Assembly (NCBI GenBank): GCA_020847375.1 | Contig: JADLCB010000002.1 | Location: 75,877-139,876 of the forward strand | Direction: 5' to 3' | Source of the DNA: Phycisphaerales bacterium | GTDB taxonomy: Bacteria; Planctomycetota; Phycisphaerae; Tepidisphaerales; Tepidisphaeraceae | Length of the DNA: 64,000 nucleotides | In this document: piece after piece, positions 52,817 to 62,004 of the stretch | Numbering within the stretch: position 1 is the stretch's first letter | How the letters are laid out: every line of letters starts with the position of its first letter | The notes under the pieces: model-generated | What the model saw: the letters and a program-made list of their open reading frames with translations, nothing else | Database searches by the model: none | Told to the model about the DNA's origin: nothing | Translations under genes and position numbers: made by a program

Positions 52817-54736
52817 CTAATCGCCGCGGCCGTGCCACCACATCTCCAGCATGAGCAGCGCATAAAGGCGGTGGGAATGATCCGCCTGCCCGCACTGGTG
52901 TTGCTGCACCATCTGCTCGATGTAGTTGTGGTTGAAATGTGCGCTGGCGAAGGAATCCCGGGCAAATAGCGCATCGTGCAGCAACTGGCGCAGTGACGTG
53001 CGGAACCACTGACCGATTGGCAGGGCAAAGCCCATCTTGCGCCGGCGAAACACCTCCCGTGGCAGATCATCGGCAAAAGCCTCGCGCAGCATCCGTTTCG
53101 GCCCGCCACCGATCAGTTGATCGCTCGTCAGATTGGAGGCAAACTGCACCACCTCGTGATCCATCAGCGGGCTGCGAACCTCCAGACCATGCAACATGCT
53201 GGCCCGGTCAACCTTGGTCAACACATCCTCCGGCAGATAGGTAACACGGTCGATCGCCAGCGCCGCCTGCACCGGATCGCGATGATCCAGATACGCCTTG
53301 TACCACTTGTCGCCAATGAGCTGCGGATCGGTGCGCAGCACAAATTCCTCACGAAACAGCCCCAGAAGCTGTTGCGGTTCAAACAAGTGCATGTAACTGG
53401 GATAGCGCGCTTCCAGCCGCAGCGCCAGCGATTTTTGAAACCGCTTCAATCGCGCCAACCGCGACTTGGGATGCGCCCCCGGGAGCTTCTGCCACCAACT
53501 GCTGCGCGCCAGCGCCCCAATCAGCGGCCATTGATTCAACTGCTGGCTGAGCTGCATGGCGCGATAGCGCTCATATCCGCCGAACAACTCATCCCCCCCA
53601 TCGCCGGACAGTGCCACCTTGACATACTTGCCCACCTCCCGCGCCAGATAGTGCGTCGGCAACGCGGATGAATCGGCAAAGGGTTCACCATATACCTGCG
53701 CCAGTTTCACCAGATCATCGGCTACGGCAGGCGTAACGTGCAACGTGCGATGCCGCAGACCCAGATGACGCGCCACCCGCAGCGCAAAAGGCGTTTCATC
53801 ATAGCGCCGGTCATCAAATCCGATGGAAAAACTCTGCACATCATGCGTATGCCGCCGCATACACGCAGCCACCACCGAACTATCGATCCCGCCGGAAAGA
53901 AAACAGGCGATCGGCACGTCGCTGACCATCTGCCGCCCCACCGCCTGTTCCAGCAGGCGCCGCGTCTGCTGCGGCGCGGTCAAACCATCATGCTCCAGAG
54001 GGATCCCGCTATCGAGATAACCGCCGGCATCAAAATAACCCTGGCTGACCACCCCGCGCTCCGTCACCTTCAACCATTGTCCGGGCTGAAGTTTGCTCAC
54101 GCCGATATAAATCGTGCGCGGCGACGGGATGTAACCAAACAGCAGATAATCCGCCAGGCTCGACGGCTGAACCGTGGTGTCGATCCAGTCCAGCACCATC
54201 AGCGCGGGCAACTCGCTGGCAAAGGCAAACGCCTCGATCGGCCCGTCGCCGGCACGGGCTGCCCCGGCCGCAGCGAAATAGAGCGGTTTTTGTCCCATCC
54301 GATCGCGCGCGGCAAAAACCGTTTTTTCCTGCTGATCCCAGATGACAAATGCGTACATGCCATTGAGCCTGTCCAGACACAAATGCCCCCACTGCGCCCA
54401 GGCCATCAACAAGACTTCGGCATCGCCGCTGGTCTGCCAGGCATAGCCGCCCAATTCCCGGTCGAGCTGGTCGCGCAGGCTGCGATAGTTATAAATCTCG
54501 CCATTGAAAACCACGCGCCAGCGACCATCGGGGCTGACCATGGGCTGATTGGCGCGTCTCTCCAGATCAAGAATCGCCAGGCGTCGAAACACCAGCCCCA
54601 CCCCCTGCGCCTCATCGAGATAAATCCCCTGATCATCCGGGCCACGGTGGGCAATGCGCTGACTCATCGCCTCCAGTTGTTGGCGCGATACGCTCAGACG
54701 CTGCGAAAATGAAACCACCCCGGCGATACCGCACAT
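52817..54736 (-). CDS. asnB: asparagine synthetase (glutamine-hydrolysing)
   Basis: 639 residues from ATG 54736, starting MCGIAGVVSF with catalytic Cys2 exposed after Met removal. Glutaminase domain (IAHRGPDDQGIYLDEAQGVG, VFNGEIYNYRSLR), then the synthetase with SGGIDSSVVAA as P-loop and ALSGDGGDELFGGYERYRA. It makes Asn from Asp, ATP and Gln. Length fits the AsnB family with C-terminal extension as in exopolysaccharide clusters. It ends 5 bp from gyrA, convergent. Confidence 0.94.
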   Translation of the reverse strand: MCGIAGVVSFSQRLSVSRQQLEAMSQRIAHRGPDDQGIYLDEAQGVGLVFRRLAILDLERRANQPMVSPDGRWRVVFNGEIYNYRSLRDQLDRELGGYAWQTSGDAEVLLMAWAQWGHLCLDRLNGMYAFVIWDQQEKTVFAARDRMGQKPLYFAAAGAARAGDGPIEAFAFASELPALMVLDWIDTTVQPSSLADYLLFGYIPSPRTIYIGVSKLQPGQWLKVTERGVVSQGYFDAGGYLDSGIPLEHDGLTAPQQTRRLLEQAVGRQMVSDVPIACFLSGGIDSSVVAACMRRHTHDVQSFSIGFDDRRYDETPFALRVARHLGLRHRTLHVTPAVADDLVKLAQVYGEPFADSSALPTHYLAREVGKYVKVALSGDGGDELFGGYERYRAMQLSQQLNQWPLIGALARSSWWQKLPGAHPKSRLARLKRFQKSLALRLEARYPSYMHLFEPQQLLGLFREEFVLRTDPQLIGDKWYKAYLDHRDPVQAALAIDRVTYLPEDVLTKVDRASMLHGLEVRSPLMDHEVVQFASNLTSDQLIGGGPKRMLREAFADDLPREVFRRRKMGFALPIGQWFRTSLRQLLHDALFARDSFASAHFNHNYIEQMVQQHQCGQADHSHRLYALLMLEMWWHGRGD

Positions 54737-54840
54737 AATTCTGCCCGCCAGTGTAAACCGGCGGCTTCCCACCGGCTACGTTGGCGCCATGGTAAAAACG
54801 CGCCGACTTGCGCGCGGGGTTGATTGCCGCGCCACTGACC

Positions 54841-55935
54841 TTAGCCCTGAAGCATCCACAGCCCCAGCACAATCAACCCGCACATCAACACCACCAGCAA
54901 CGTAATTTTCACCCAGCTATACGGGCGATCCCCCTGCACTTCGCCGGTGCGGGCATTGACGACAAACAAAAACGTGCGGTTGCCATAGTGATAGGCGCTG
55001 ATCCATACCGGCAGGAGAATGTGCTTGAATGAGATATCGTGATAGCTCGTATTAACCGTATAAATTCGTTGACGGTCGCCGCCGATATCCTGCCGGATGT
55101 TCTGGCGGATCGGCTCCTCCATCAACGCCCGGGCCTGCTCAAAACCCTGCTGCAGATTCACCTGATAACTTTCAGCGAAAAAACCAGCCAGATATTCCGG
55201 TTGATAGGGCTGAAGGGCCTTCAGATCCCACGGTTCCAGTTCCTGCACGTAGCGCCCGGGCAACGACTGGCTGGCCATGATCAGCACATCATCGAAATCC
55301 ACCGTTACCTGCCCGTTGGCTGGATACCAGCGCGTTTTTTTGACATTGCGCGACTGCCGCTGCGAGCGCCCGTTGACCATGACCGTGTACCACTGTGTCT
55401 CGTAATAATCTTCGCCGCGCTCGCCGACATAAACGGTTTGCGTATTGGTGTCATAGGTCCAGGCAGGCAGGTAGACACCGTTCATCCCGGTGCGCTGATA
55501 GGTGCGTTTGAGGGAATCAGGAGCAAACCACAATCCCTTCAACCACCGGCCAAACACTTCCATCGCCTGATCACGGTTGATGGCAAAGGGCAACAGGGCC
55601 TTGGGTTTGACCAGACGCTGCGACTGGGCACGGGCTGCGATAATCGGCGAATCACAAAACGGACACCGGCCGGCCGTGACATTAGGCCCCAATGTGGTCT
55701 GCGCCCCGCAGGACTGGCAGCGCACGGTCAGAACCTCCGTCATCAAATCCGATGACTGTCCATCATCGACTTCCAGTTGCTCCAGAAAATTCTGCTCGTC
55801 AACCGTCTGGCTGGTTGTGGGGATCGGGTTGACATCCCCGCAATACGGGCATGTCATCTCATTCGTCCCGGGCGTAAAAACAAGACCGGCACCGCAGTTG
55901 CGACAGGGAAATTGGCGTGGGGCACTCTGCGTCAT
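54841..55935 (-). CDS. membrane protein with two zinc ribbons
   Basis: 364 residues. N-terminal CRNCGAGLVFTPGTNEMTCPYCG and a second CQSCGAQTTLGPNVTAGRCPFCDSP are CxxC zinc ribbons. A beta-rich domain follows (VYLPAWTYDTNTQTVYVGER, SYHDISFKHILLPVWISAYH), and one or two C-terminal helices (VKITLLVVLMCGLIVLGLWM). Such TFIIB-type zinc-ribbon proteins are widespread in bacteria and of unknown function. ATG 55935 is the first ATG; no clear ribosome site. Confidence 0.78.
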   Translation of the reverse strand: MTQSAPRQFPCRNCGAGLVFTPGTNEMTCPYCGDVNPIPTTSQTVDEQNFLEQLEVDDGQSSDLMTEVLTVRCQSCGAQTTLGPNVTAGRCPFCDSPIIAARAQSQRLVKPKALLPFAINRDQAMEVFGRWLKGLWFAPDSLKRTYQRTGMNGVYLPAWTYDTNTQTVYVGERGEDYYETQWYTVMVNGRSQRQSRNVKKTRWYPANGQVTVDFDDVLIMASQSLPGRYVQELEPWDLKALQPYQPEYLAGFFAESYQVNLQQGFEQARALMEEPIRQNIRQDIGGDRQRIYTVNTSYHDISFKHILLPVWISAYHYGNRTFLFVVNARTGEVQGDRPYSWVKITLLVVLMCGLIVLGLWMLQG

Positions 55936-55956
55936 TCTGGTCAAACCAAAAATATT

Positions 55957-58900
55957 TTACTCGCGGCGTCCCTGATTGCGCGCTTCGCCCAGCAGTAAAT
56001 TGCGCATGGTCTGACTGATCTGACCAAACGCCGCCTGCGTATAGCGCGGTTGATCCACCGTTCCGCTGACGCGCACCGTGGTCAGCTCACGCTGCAAAAT
56101 GCCCGTAATCGCCTGCACATCCGCCAGCAAGGGGAGTTTCAACTGACCAAACGGCCGGGCGGTTCCAGCCACGGTTGCTTCGACCCGGGTATGGCCAAGA
56201 TCCCAGACATCTTCAAACTGACCCATCGCCCAGATTTCCAGCCCACGATCAAAATAATTCATGCGGGCGATACGGACATTCCCATTTTCCAGTTGCAGGC
56301 GCATTTCGCCATAACCGGTGGACTGGCTTTTGCCAGCGCTGACGTGCAGCAAATCATATAAAACACCAAACGCGCCCACACGCACCAGATCGCTGTGACT
56401 CAGGCGGATGCGCGCCTCGCCGGTTGAATGGCGCAACTGGGTGGGGTCGATCAGCAGGGTGATATTACCCTCCAGTTGGCCGGTGGCTGCGTTATCTTCC
56501 GACTTGATGAACGACCGCCAGAACTGTTCCAGACTGATACCGGTAAACGTGATCCCCGCCTGGGCCGAAGCGTGGAGCTGGCGATAGCGACTATAGCGGC
56601 CCCAAAGATCGATCTGTCCATCCATCGCCTCCAAACGGGCATGATCCAGAATCAGCCGCAACGTCTGATCCGTTTGGCCGTCGGCGGAAAAGTTCGGATC
56701 AAGATAGAGATCAAAATCCAGGCTCTTGATTTGCGCGCTTTCAAAACAGGCATCGCTGCCGTGAACCGCACCCGCCAGCTTCAGCGGCGCAATGGGTCGA
56801 TCCTCCGGATCGGTCGGCGTCAAATGCAACTGACCGCCGAACCGCCCCTGCAGGGCTTTCAGTTGCGGCCAGACCCGGCTGATCGCCGCTGCATCCATCT
56901 CCGCAAAGCGCACTTCGCCCGTACTTTGCGACGGTTGATCCAGACTCAATTGCGCATGGGCATCGATCTGTCCATCAAACAACGTCCCCTTCATACTGGA
57001 CACGTTGATGCTGCGTCCTTGAAACTGCCCCGCCAGATCGAATGTTCCCATGTGTTGATCCTGCTGCCAAAGATCGATCGCCAGATCAACCGGGCCGGTT
57101 ATTTTCGTCGTTGAAAAATCCCATGCCAATGTGCTTGATCCATCCAGCACCACCGCCAGCGGCTGGCCCGGCGGTTGCCAGCGCCATTTCGTCCAGAGCA
57201 TCTCCGTCTGCACCACCTGCTGATCATCCGGCTGGCCTGTCAGATGATAAACCAATCGGCCACTGGCCGTGCCCTGCGCCTGCTGCATCTGCAAATCGTC
57301 CACGCGCAGCACACCGTCACTCAACCTCACCTGGGCCGCAACCCGTTCCAGTTGGATCAGCGGCGCGGATGTATCGCCATTCTCCGGCGCTGATACCGGC
57401 GAATTTTCATCATTGGCCTGTGCTGATTTTTTTGGTTGATAGGTCACATGATCAGCATCGAACTGACCTTGAATTTTCGGTTGATCGAAATGGAACTGCG
57501 GCCAATCAATGGTCCAGTCCCCATTGAGCTGACCACCCACCCCGCTGAATCCCAGAAACGCCGCGGCTGCCTGCAACGGCAGCGCCCGCACCGTGACCTG
57601 CATCCGCCCATCCGTCGGTTGACCCTGCGGATAATCGGCTGTCCCCAGCAAACGCCAGTGCCCCTCCAGCAGCTCAAACTCATCGCTGTGCAATTGCGCC
57701 TGATCCGGGCCAATCGCGCCATGCCAGTTGGTAACGACATCCCCACTCTGATGCTGGTTGCTGCGAATCTGCCGGCCGGTCATCTGTCCGGTTAATTTCA
57801 ACTCCAGCGGTTGAAGCTGACCAGTGACAACCGCGTGACCCGCGGCTGATCCAATCTGCACCGGTTGATCGCCAAGCGTAAAATCAAAGGGATCGCGCCG
57901 AGATACGTCGATATTCACGGCCAGCGCACCGGCTTTGGTTAATTCAAGCGAACCCTCCAGCCGCATGGCCAGTTGATCGACGCTGAAATCCCCGCGCTGA
58001 AGAATGATCCGATCCCGATCCCCACTGGCTTGCAGATCAAATTGCGCCCGCGAACTGCGGTCATGGTCCAGCGCCACCTCAGCGCCTTGAAGTTGCAACG
58101 ACCACGGATTGCGCCCCTGCCATGAAAGCCGGCCTTGTCCGGTAATTTGGCCAAGGGCCGGTAATTCCAGCGCCTGCAGAATCAGTCCATCATCACGACT
58201 AAGCAGACGAGCGTGAAGCCCGCCCAGATCCATTTGGCGCCCCGCAACGTGCCCGCTGAGTTTTGGCGCATTAATGCTCCAGTCCATCCGATCCCAATCC
58301 GAACCCTCTCCCACAATGACAATCTGGCTGGTCAGCGAATGATCCCCAACAACGCTGGAACAATCCGCGCTCATCTGCAGGCGGTGGCTGCCATCCAGCC
58401 CTGCTGTCAACCGACCCTGTAATGCACCGGCCGGGCTGGACAGGTTGCCGATGGTCAATTGCTGCCACGCAATTTGGGCTTCAGCGGCGCTGTCGCGGAA
58501 TTGCCATTGCCCGCTGAGACGCGCGTTGCCACCCGCCAGATTCAATCGCGTCTCAGCCACCTGCAGATGTTGATCGTCGATACGGATTTGACCACCGGCG
58601 ATGGTGATGGGATCAGCCGCCGGGCTGAGGACAACGACCTTCCCAGGAAAAACAGTCGCCCCTTGATGATCCAATTCAAGGCGCAACGCGCCAGTGGCGG
58701 AGTAATCATCCGCCCGCAGCTTCGCCAGTTGCACGCGCGCCGCAAGTCCGTCGCGATGAACCTGTCCTGTCCATGTCCCTTCAATTGTCAGCGGGCGCGG
58801 AATCTCCTTCCAGACCGGCTGGAGCACTTGCGCCAAATCAACAGCGCTGATGGAAAGATGGTGCTCCAGATTATGTTGATTGACCTGTCCACGAATCACA

Positions 58901-59574
58901 ATGCCCGGTTGGGCTGACAGATCGACCACATAAGCGCCACCGGTTTCATTGTGACCGGTAAAGTTGATCGAGTCGATGGTGCTGCGGCTGCGCTGGTCGG
59001 CGCTGACCAGGTGAATCTGGCAATCCGTCAATACGAGATCGGGCAGTTCCAGATCATCTGGCGGCGAGGTCCGTGCTGGCGTCCCGCGGGCAGCGGCGTC
59101 GCGACGATCAGATCCGGTTGACGGTCCGCTGTTCAGGAAATTCAGCGCCTGGATATTCCAGCGCCCATCCGGCTGGCCGAGCACCTGCAGCCTGCCCTGC
59201 CTGATCTCCAGCGCGTCGAGATTCAGCGCTCCGCCCAGTGCCAGACGCAACAGGCTGCTGTGATGAACGCGCAGATTCGTTGCCTGAAAAAACGGTTCGG
59301 ACGCCAGGGGCAGCGTCAGGCTCAGATCATCCAGACGACTGCCCCCCCACCAGCCGACACGCACCTTCCGCAATTGCACCTTCACCCCAAGTTGCTCCTG
59401 CAATTGGCGGACGATCAGCCGGCGCGGATAGTCGCTCCAGAGCACCACCTGCACCGCGATGACGACAACCAGCAACAGCCCAATCAGCGCGATGACGCTG
59501 CGTTTGGCCCGTCGTCGCCAGCCTGGGCGTGAAGTCGCGTCCCGTGAAGTTGTCAACTCACCATGATCAGCCAT
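55957..59574 (-). CDS. large AsmA-like membrane-anchored protein
   Basis: 1205 residues from ATG 59574 (an upstream start at 59667 would add 31). One N-terminal membrane helix (SVIALIGLLLVVVIAVQVVL) then a typical AsmA_1-like start (DYPRRLIVRQLQEQLGVKVQ, LDDLSLTLP). About 1100 residues of repeating beta strands follow, rich in Gln and Asp, ending in the DUF3971/AsmA_2-like C-terminus (LQLENGNVRIARMNYFDRGL, LLADVQAITGILQRELTTVR). It belongs to the bridge-like proteins thought to move lipids to the outer membrane. 12 nt upstream of the zinc-ribbon gene. Confidence 0.82.
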   Translation of the reverse strand: MADHGELTTSRDATSRPGWRRRAKRSVIALIGLLLVVVIAVQVVLWSDYPRRLIVRQLQEQLGVKVQLRKVRVGWWGGSRLDDLSLTLPLASEPFFQATNLRVHHSSLLRLALGGALNLDALEIRQGRLQVLGQPDGRWNIQALNFLNSGPSTGSDRRDAAARGTPARTSPPDDLELPDLVLTDCQIHLVSADQRSRSTIDSINFTGHNETGGAYVVDLSAQPGIVIRGQVNQHNLEHHLSISAVDLAQVLQPVWKEIPRPLTIEGTWTGQVHRDGLAARVQLAKLRADDYSATGALRLELDHQGATVFPGKVVVLSPAADPITIAGGQIRIDDQHLQVAETRLNLAGGNARLSGQWQFRDSAAEAQIAWQQLTIGNLSSPAGALQGRLTAGLDGSHRLQMSADCSSVVGDHSLTSQIVIVGEGSDWDRMDWSINAPKLSGHVAGRQMDLGGLHARLLSRDDGLILQALELPALGQITGQGRLSWQGRNPWSLQLQGAEVALDHDRSSRAQFDLQASGDRDRIILQRGDFSVDQLAMRLEGSLELTKAGALAVNIDVSRRDPFDFTLGDQPVQIGSAAGHAVVTGQLQPLELKLTGQMTGRQIRSNQHQSGDVVTNWHGAIGPDQAQLHSDEFELLEGHWRLLGTADYPQGQPTDGRMQVTVRALPLQAAAAFLGFSGVGGQLNGDWTIDWPQFHFDQPKIQGQFDADHVTYQPKKSAQANDENSPVSAPENGDTSAPLIQLERVAAQVRLSDGVLRVDDLQMQQAQGTASGRLVYHLTGQPDDQQVVQTEMLWTKWRWQPPGQPLAVVLDGSSTLAWDFSTTKITGPVDLAIDLWQQDQHMGTFDLAGQFQGRSINVSSMKGTLFDGQIDAHAQLSLDQPSQSTGEVRFAEMDAAAISRVWPQLKALQGRFGGQLHLTPTDPEDRPIAPLKLAGAVHGSDACFESAQIKSLDFDLYLDPNFSADGQTDQTLRLILDHARLEAMDGQIDLWGRYSRYRQLHASAQAGITFTGISLEQFWRSFIKSEDNAATGQLEGNITLLIDPTQLRHSTGEARIRLSHSDLVRVGAFGVLYDLLHVSAGKSQSTGYGEMRLQLENGNVRIARMNYFDRGLEIWAMGQFEDVWDLGHTRVEATVAGTARPFGQLKLPLLADVQAITGILQRELTTVRVSGTVDQPRYTQAAFGQISQTMRNLLLGEARNQGRRE

Positions 59575-59679
59575 GAACGATTCTGCTTTTATTATTTCAG
59601 ATTCAATGATTGCTGGTTGTCTTAATCGGATGTCGGACCGGCGCGCATCCGCCGGATCAACATTCAAGCTGACATGCGA

Positions 59680-60348
59680 TCACTCCGGGCTGTTGGCGGT
59701 TGGAATATCACCGATGGTGCGCGGGCCACTGCCGAAGAACCAGTAGTCCTGGCGCATCGTCCGACCCACGAACGGGCCGCTGGTGGCGATCAACTCGCCG
59801 CTGTCGCGCCAGTACGCGACAAAGGCAACCCCCGCAAAGCCCTTCTGGGTCGTGCGTTTGATAATCGCCAGCTCAGGAATTGCCAGCGGCGCCGCCGGCG
59901 CGCCGGTTTCGGCATTCACGGTGGCATTGCCCAGATAAATCGCGGGAATGCCCAGCAGAAATTCCGTACGATCAATACCAATTCCGCCGCTGCGCGGTTC
60001 GACGATGATTTGCGCGCTGTCACGCTCATCCGTCAGGCGCACACCCGCCAGCAACATGCGACTGCGCAGCTCCGCCAGAAAAAAAGAGGATTCCTGCGCC
60101 GGCAATCCCTTGAGATACGTCGCGTCGATATACACTTCCCGATCGCGCAAGGCGCTGGTCGATAATTGATCAACCGCCTCAATCAATGCCGTTGACATGA
60201 GAAACTGCTCGGTCGCGGTGCGGGCTGGGTCGGTCACACGCAGCGTCGCGCAGCCGCCAGCCAGCAGCAGGCTAATGACCAGCAGCAGCGATAGTCCAAA
60301 TGCCCGCGGGCGATGAACCCAATGTTTTGTTGTCGTTGTTCGTTCCAT
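59680..60348 (-). CDS. hypothetical lipoprotein (DUF6655-like)
   Basis: 222 residues from ATG 60348 with GAGG upstream. Signal peptide with lipobox LLLAGGC (FGLSLLLVISLLLAGGC). Body: TATEQFLMSTALIEAVDQLS, VYIDATYLKGLPAQESSFFL, SFFLAELRSRMLLAGVRLTD, and a C-terminus with YWFFGSGPRTIGDIP. This matches a planctomycete lipoprotein family that I recall only as domain of unknown function. Envelope role inferred. Confidence 0.72.
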   Translation of the reverse strand: MERTTTTKHWVHRPRAFGLSLLLVISLLLAGGCATLRVTDPARTATEQFLMSTALIEAVDQLSTSALRDREVYIDATYLKGLPAQESSFFLAELRSRMLLAGVRLTDERDSAQIIVEPRSGGIGIDRTEFLLGIPAIYLGNATVNAETGAPAAPLAIPELAIIKRTTQKGFAGVAFVAYWRDSGELIATSGPFVGRTMRQDYWFFGSGPRTIGDIPTANSPE

Positions 60349-60591
60349 AAACCTCAACGCCATTTGACGAAGCACCCGTGCCAATCTTTTTTACGCGCTC
60401 TGAGCTGGTTTGCAAAGTGCGCACCCGACCTGATCCAGCACCATCCGGTTAGTCTACCCGCCAGCCGGGCAACAATCTAAATACAACATCACCCGTCCGG
60501 GCTGAAATAAATAAGGTTGATTCACGTGATCCGCGCGCCAGCGTGTCACGGTTGACACCCGCAGCATATCCATCGACCATGATAACCGCTT

Positions 60592-60750
60592 ATGAAACGG
60601 ATCGTGCGTATTAGCTGGTTGATCCTCGCCCATCTGATCCTGATCGGGCTGATCGTTGTGCTGCTGCTGGCCAACTGGATGCCCGCCATTTATTCCAGCA
60701 ATTGGTTCAAACAGAAGTTCTCCCCCGCGCCAGCCACCACCCAGCCTTGA
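60592..60750 (+). CDS. tiny single-pass membrane protein
   Basis: 52 residues, ATG 60592 to TGA 60750: MKRIVRISWLILAHLILIGL followed by IVVLLLANWMPAIYSSNWFK. One clear transmembrane helix and a Pro/Thr-rich C-terminus. No strong ribosome-binding site. Basic N-terminus, then Leu/Ile/Val-rich helix, is coherent and unlike neighbouring shadows. Not recognised as a known family. Confidence 0.5.
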   Translation: MKRIVRISWLILAHLILIGLIVVLLLANWMPAIYSSNWFKQKFSPAPATTQP

Positions 60751-60835
60751 ACACACCCGCACGCAACAACGCCAGCTATCGTTGGTGGATAAGCCGGTCG
60801 ATTGGGTCAAGTAAGATTGACGTTCCAATAATGGT

Positions 60836-61006
60836 TCAGTGCGTCGGTCGATTGGAGATTGGCACGGGCACGGCGCGAGGCGCAGCGCGACGATGGCGGC
60901 GCAGACAGACGACTGCGGTCAGGAAAACCGCGAGATACGGGGCGAAAAAGGCGAATCCATGCACGCCGGCGAGAAACGTCAGCGGCAGGAAATGTAACAT
61001 TCTCAT
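60836..61006 (-). CDS. tiny membrane protein
   Basis: 56 residues from ATG 61006: MRMLHFLPLTFLAGVHGFAF then FAPYLAVFLTAVVCLRRHRR. Two short hydrophobic stretches with a basic tail. The pattern HGFAFFAPYLAVFL recalls small planctomycete membrane proteins. Ribosome-binding site unclear (ATG 61000 is an alternative). Convergent with the tiny gene at 60592-60750. Confidence 0.5.
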   Translation of the reverse strand: MRMLHFLPLTFLAGVHGFAFFAPYLAVFLTAVVCLRRHRRAAPRAVPVPISNRPTH

Positions 61007-61175
61007 GACAACTTAATTCTAGCGGGCTGACACGTGCAAGGGCCAATAATTGTCGCTCTTGCGCCAACTCAGCCGCTCTTTGAATTAAATTGCGGTAAAA
61101 TGTAACGATTATGCGGGCTGAAACGTCCGGCAGCTTTTGCGCGGTTATCAGACTTGGCGCGAAAAAACGCGGTTT

Positions 61176-61940
61176 TCAGCGCCGGCGGTCAGCCAGCATC
61201 GCCCAGTCCACCAGATCGAGTGCTGCATGAATATCGGGCGTTAATTGCGGGCGCAACCGCCCCGTTGCGCGCGGAACAATACACAACACCGGAACTTTGC
61301 CCCATTGTTCGATCATGCGCGGGTTGGTTTCTTCCGCGACACTGGCTGCCTCGGCTGGGTAGGCATTGATCACCACGCCAGCCACGCTCACACCCGCTGA
61401 TCGCAGCGCTGTCACGGTCAACAGGGTATGGTTGATGGTTCCCAGATCCGGTCGCGCCACCACCACCGCAGGTAAATCCAGCCATCTGGCCAGATCAAGC
61501 ACCGTATGCTGGCGGTCCAGCGGAACCATCACCCCCCCCACGCCCTCGACCAGCAACACATCGGCTGCGGCGCATTGCTGCGCCAGCGACCGATCCACTT
61601 CCGCCCAATCCAGCTCGCATTGCTGGCGCTGCGCGGCGATTGCCGGCGCCAGGGGTTCGCTAAATCGCTGTGGGCAGATCACATCCAGCGCAAAGCGCAC
61701 ATCACCGCCGGCTGCAATGAACTCCGCATCTTCGCTGACCAACCCCTCGCGGCGACTGACGCAACCCGTGGCGACCGGCTTGCTGGCGGCCACGCGCACA
61801 CCGCGTCGCGTAAACCAGTTGGCAATACCGGCCGTAATCACCGTTTTGCCAATGCCGGTGTCCGTGCCGGTGATGAACAACCCTGGAAGCGTTCGGCGTG
61901 TAATGGGGAGCATGCGGCTGATTGTAGGCACTTTATCCAT
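61176..61940 (-). CDS. bioD: dethiobiotin synthetase
   Basis: 254 residues. P-loop FITGTDTGIGKTVITAGIAN, substrate-binding ASKPVATGC, VEGVGGVMVPLD and later PDLGTINHTLLTVTALRSAG. It closes the ureido ring of dethiobiotin from 7,8-diaminononanoate, CO2 and ATP. It follows bioA by 64 nt in the same operon. Confidence 0.93.
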   Translation of the reverse strand: MDKVPTISRMLPITRRTLPGLFITGTDTGIGKTVITAGIANWFTRRGVRVAASKPVATGCVSRREGLVSEDAEFIAAGGDVRFALDVICPQRFSEPLAPAIAAQRQQCELDWAEVDRSLAQQCAAADVLLVEGVGGVMVPLDRQHTVLDLARWLDLPAVVVARPDLGTINHTLLTVTALRSAGVSVAGVVINAYPAEAASVAEETNPRMIEQWGKVPVLCIVPRATGRLRPQLTPDIHAALDLVDWAMLADRRR

Positions 61941-62004
61941 CGATGGGCACAGCGCGCCGGTGCAATTCGATACCCTCAGGGAACGACGCCCGGCTGAACG
62001 CTGC

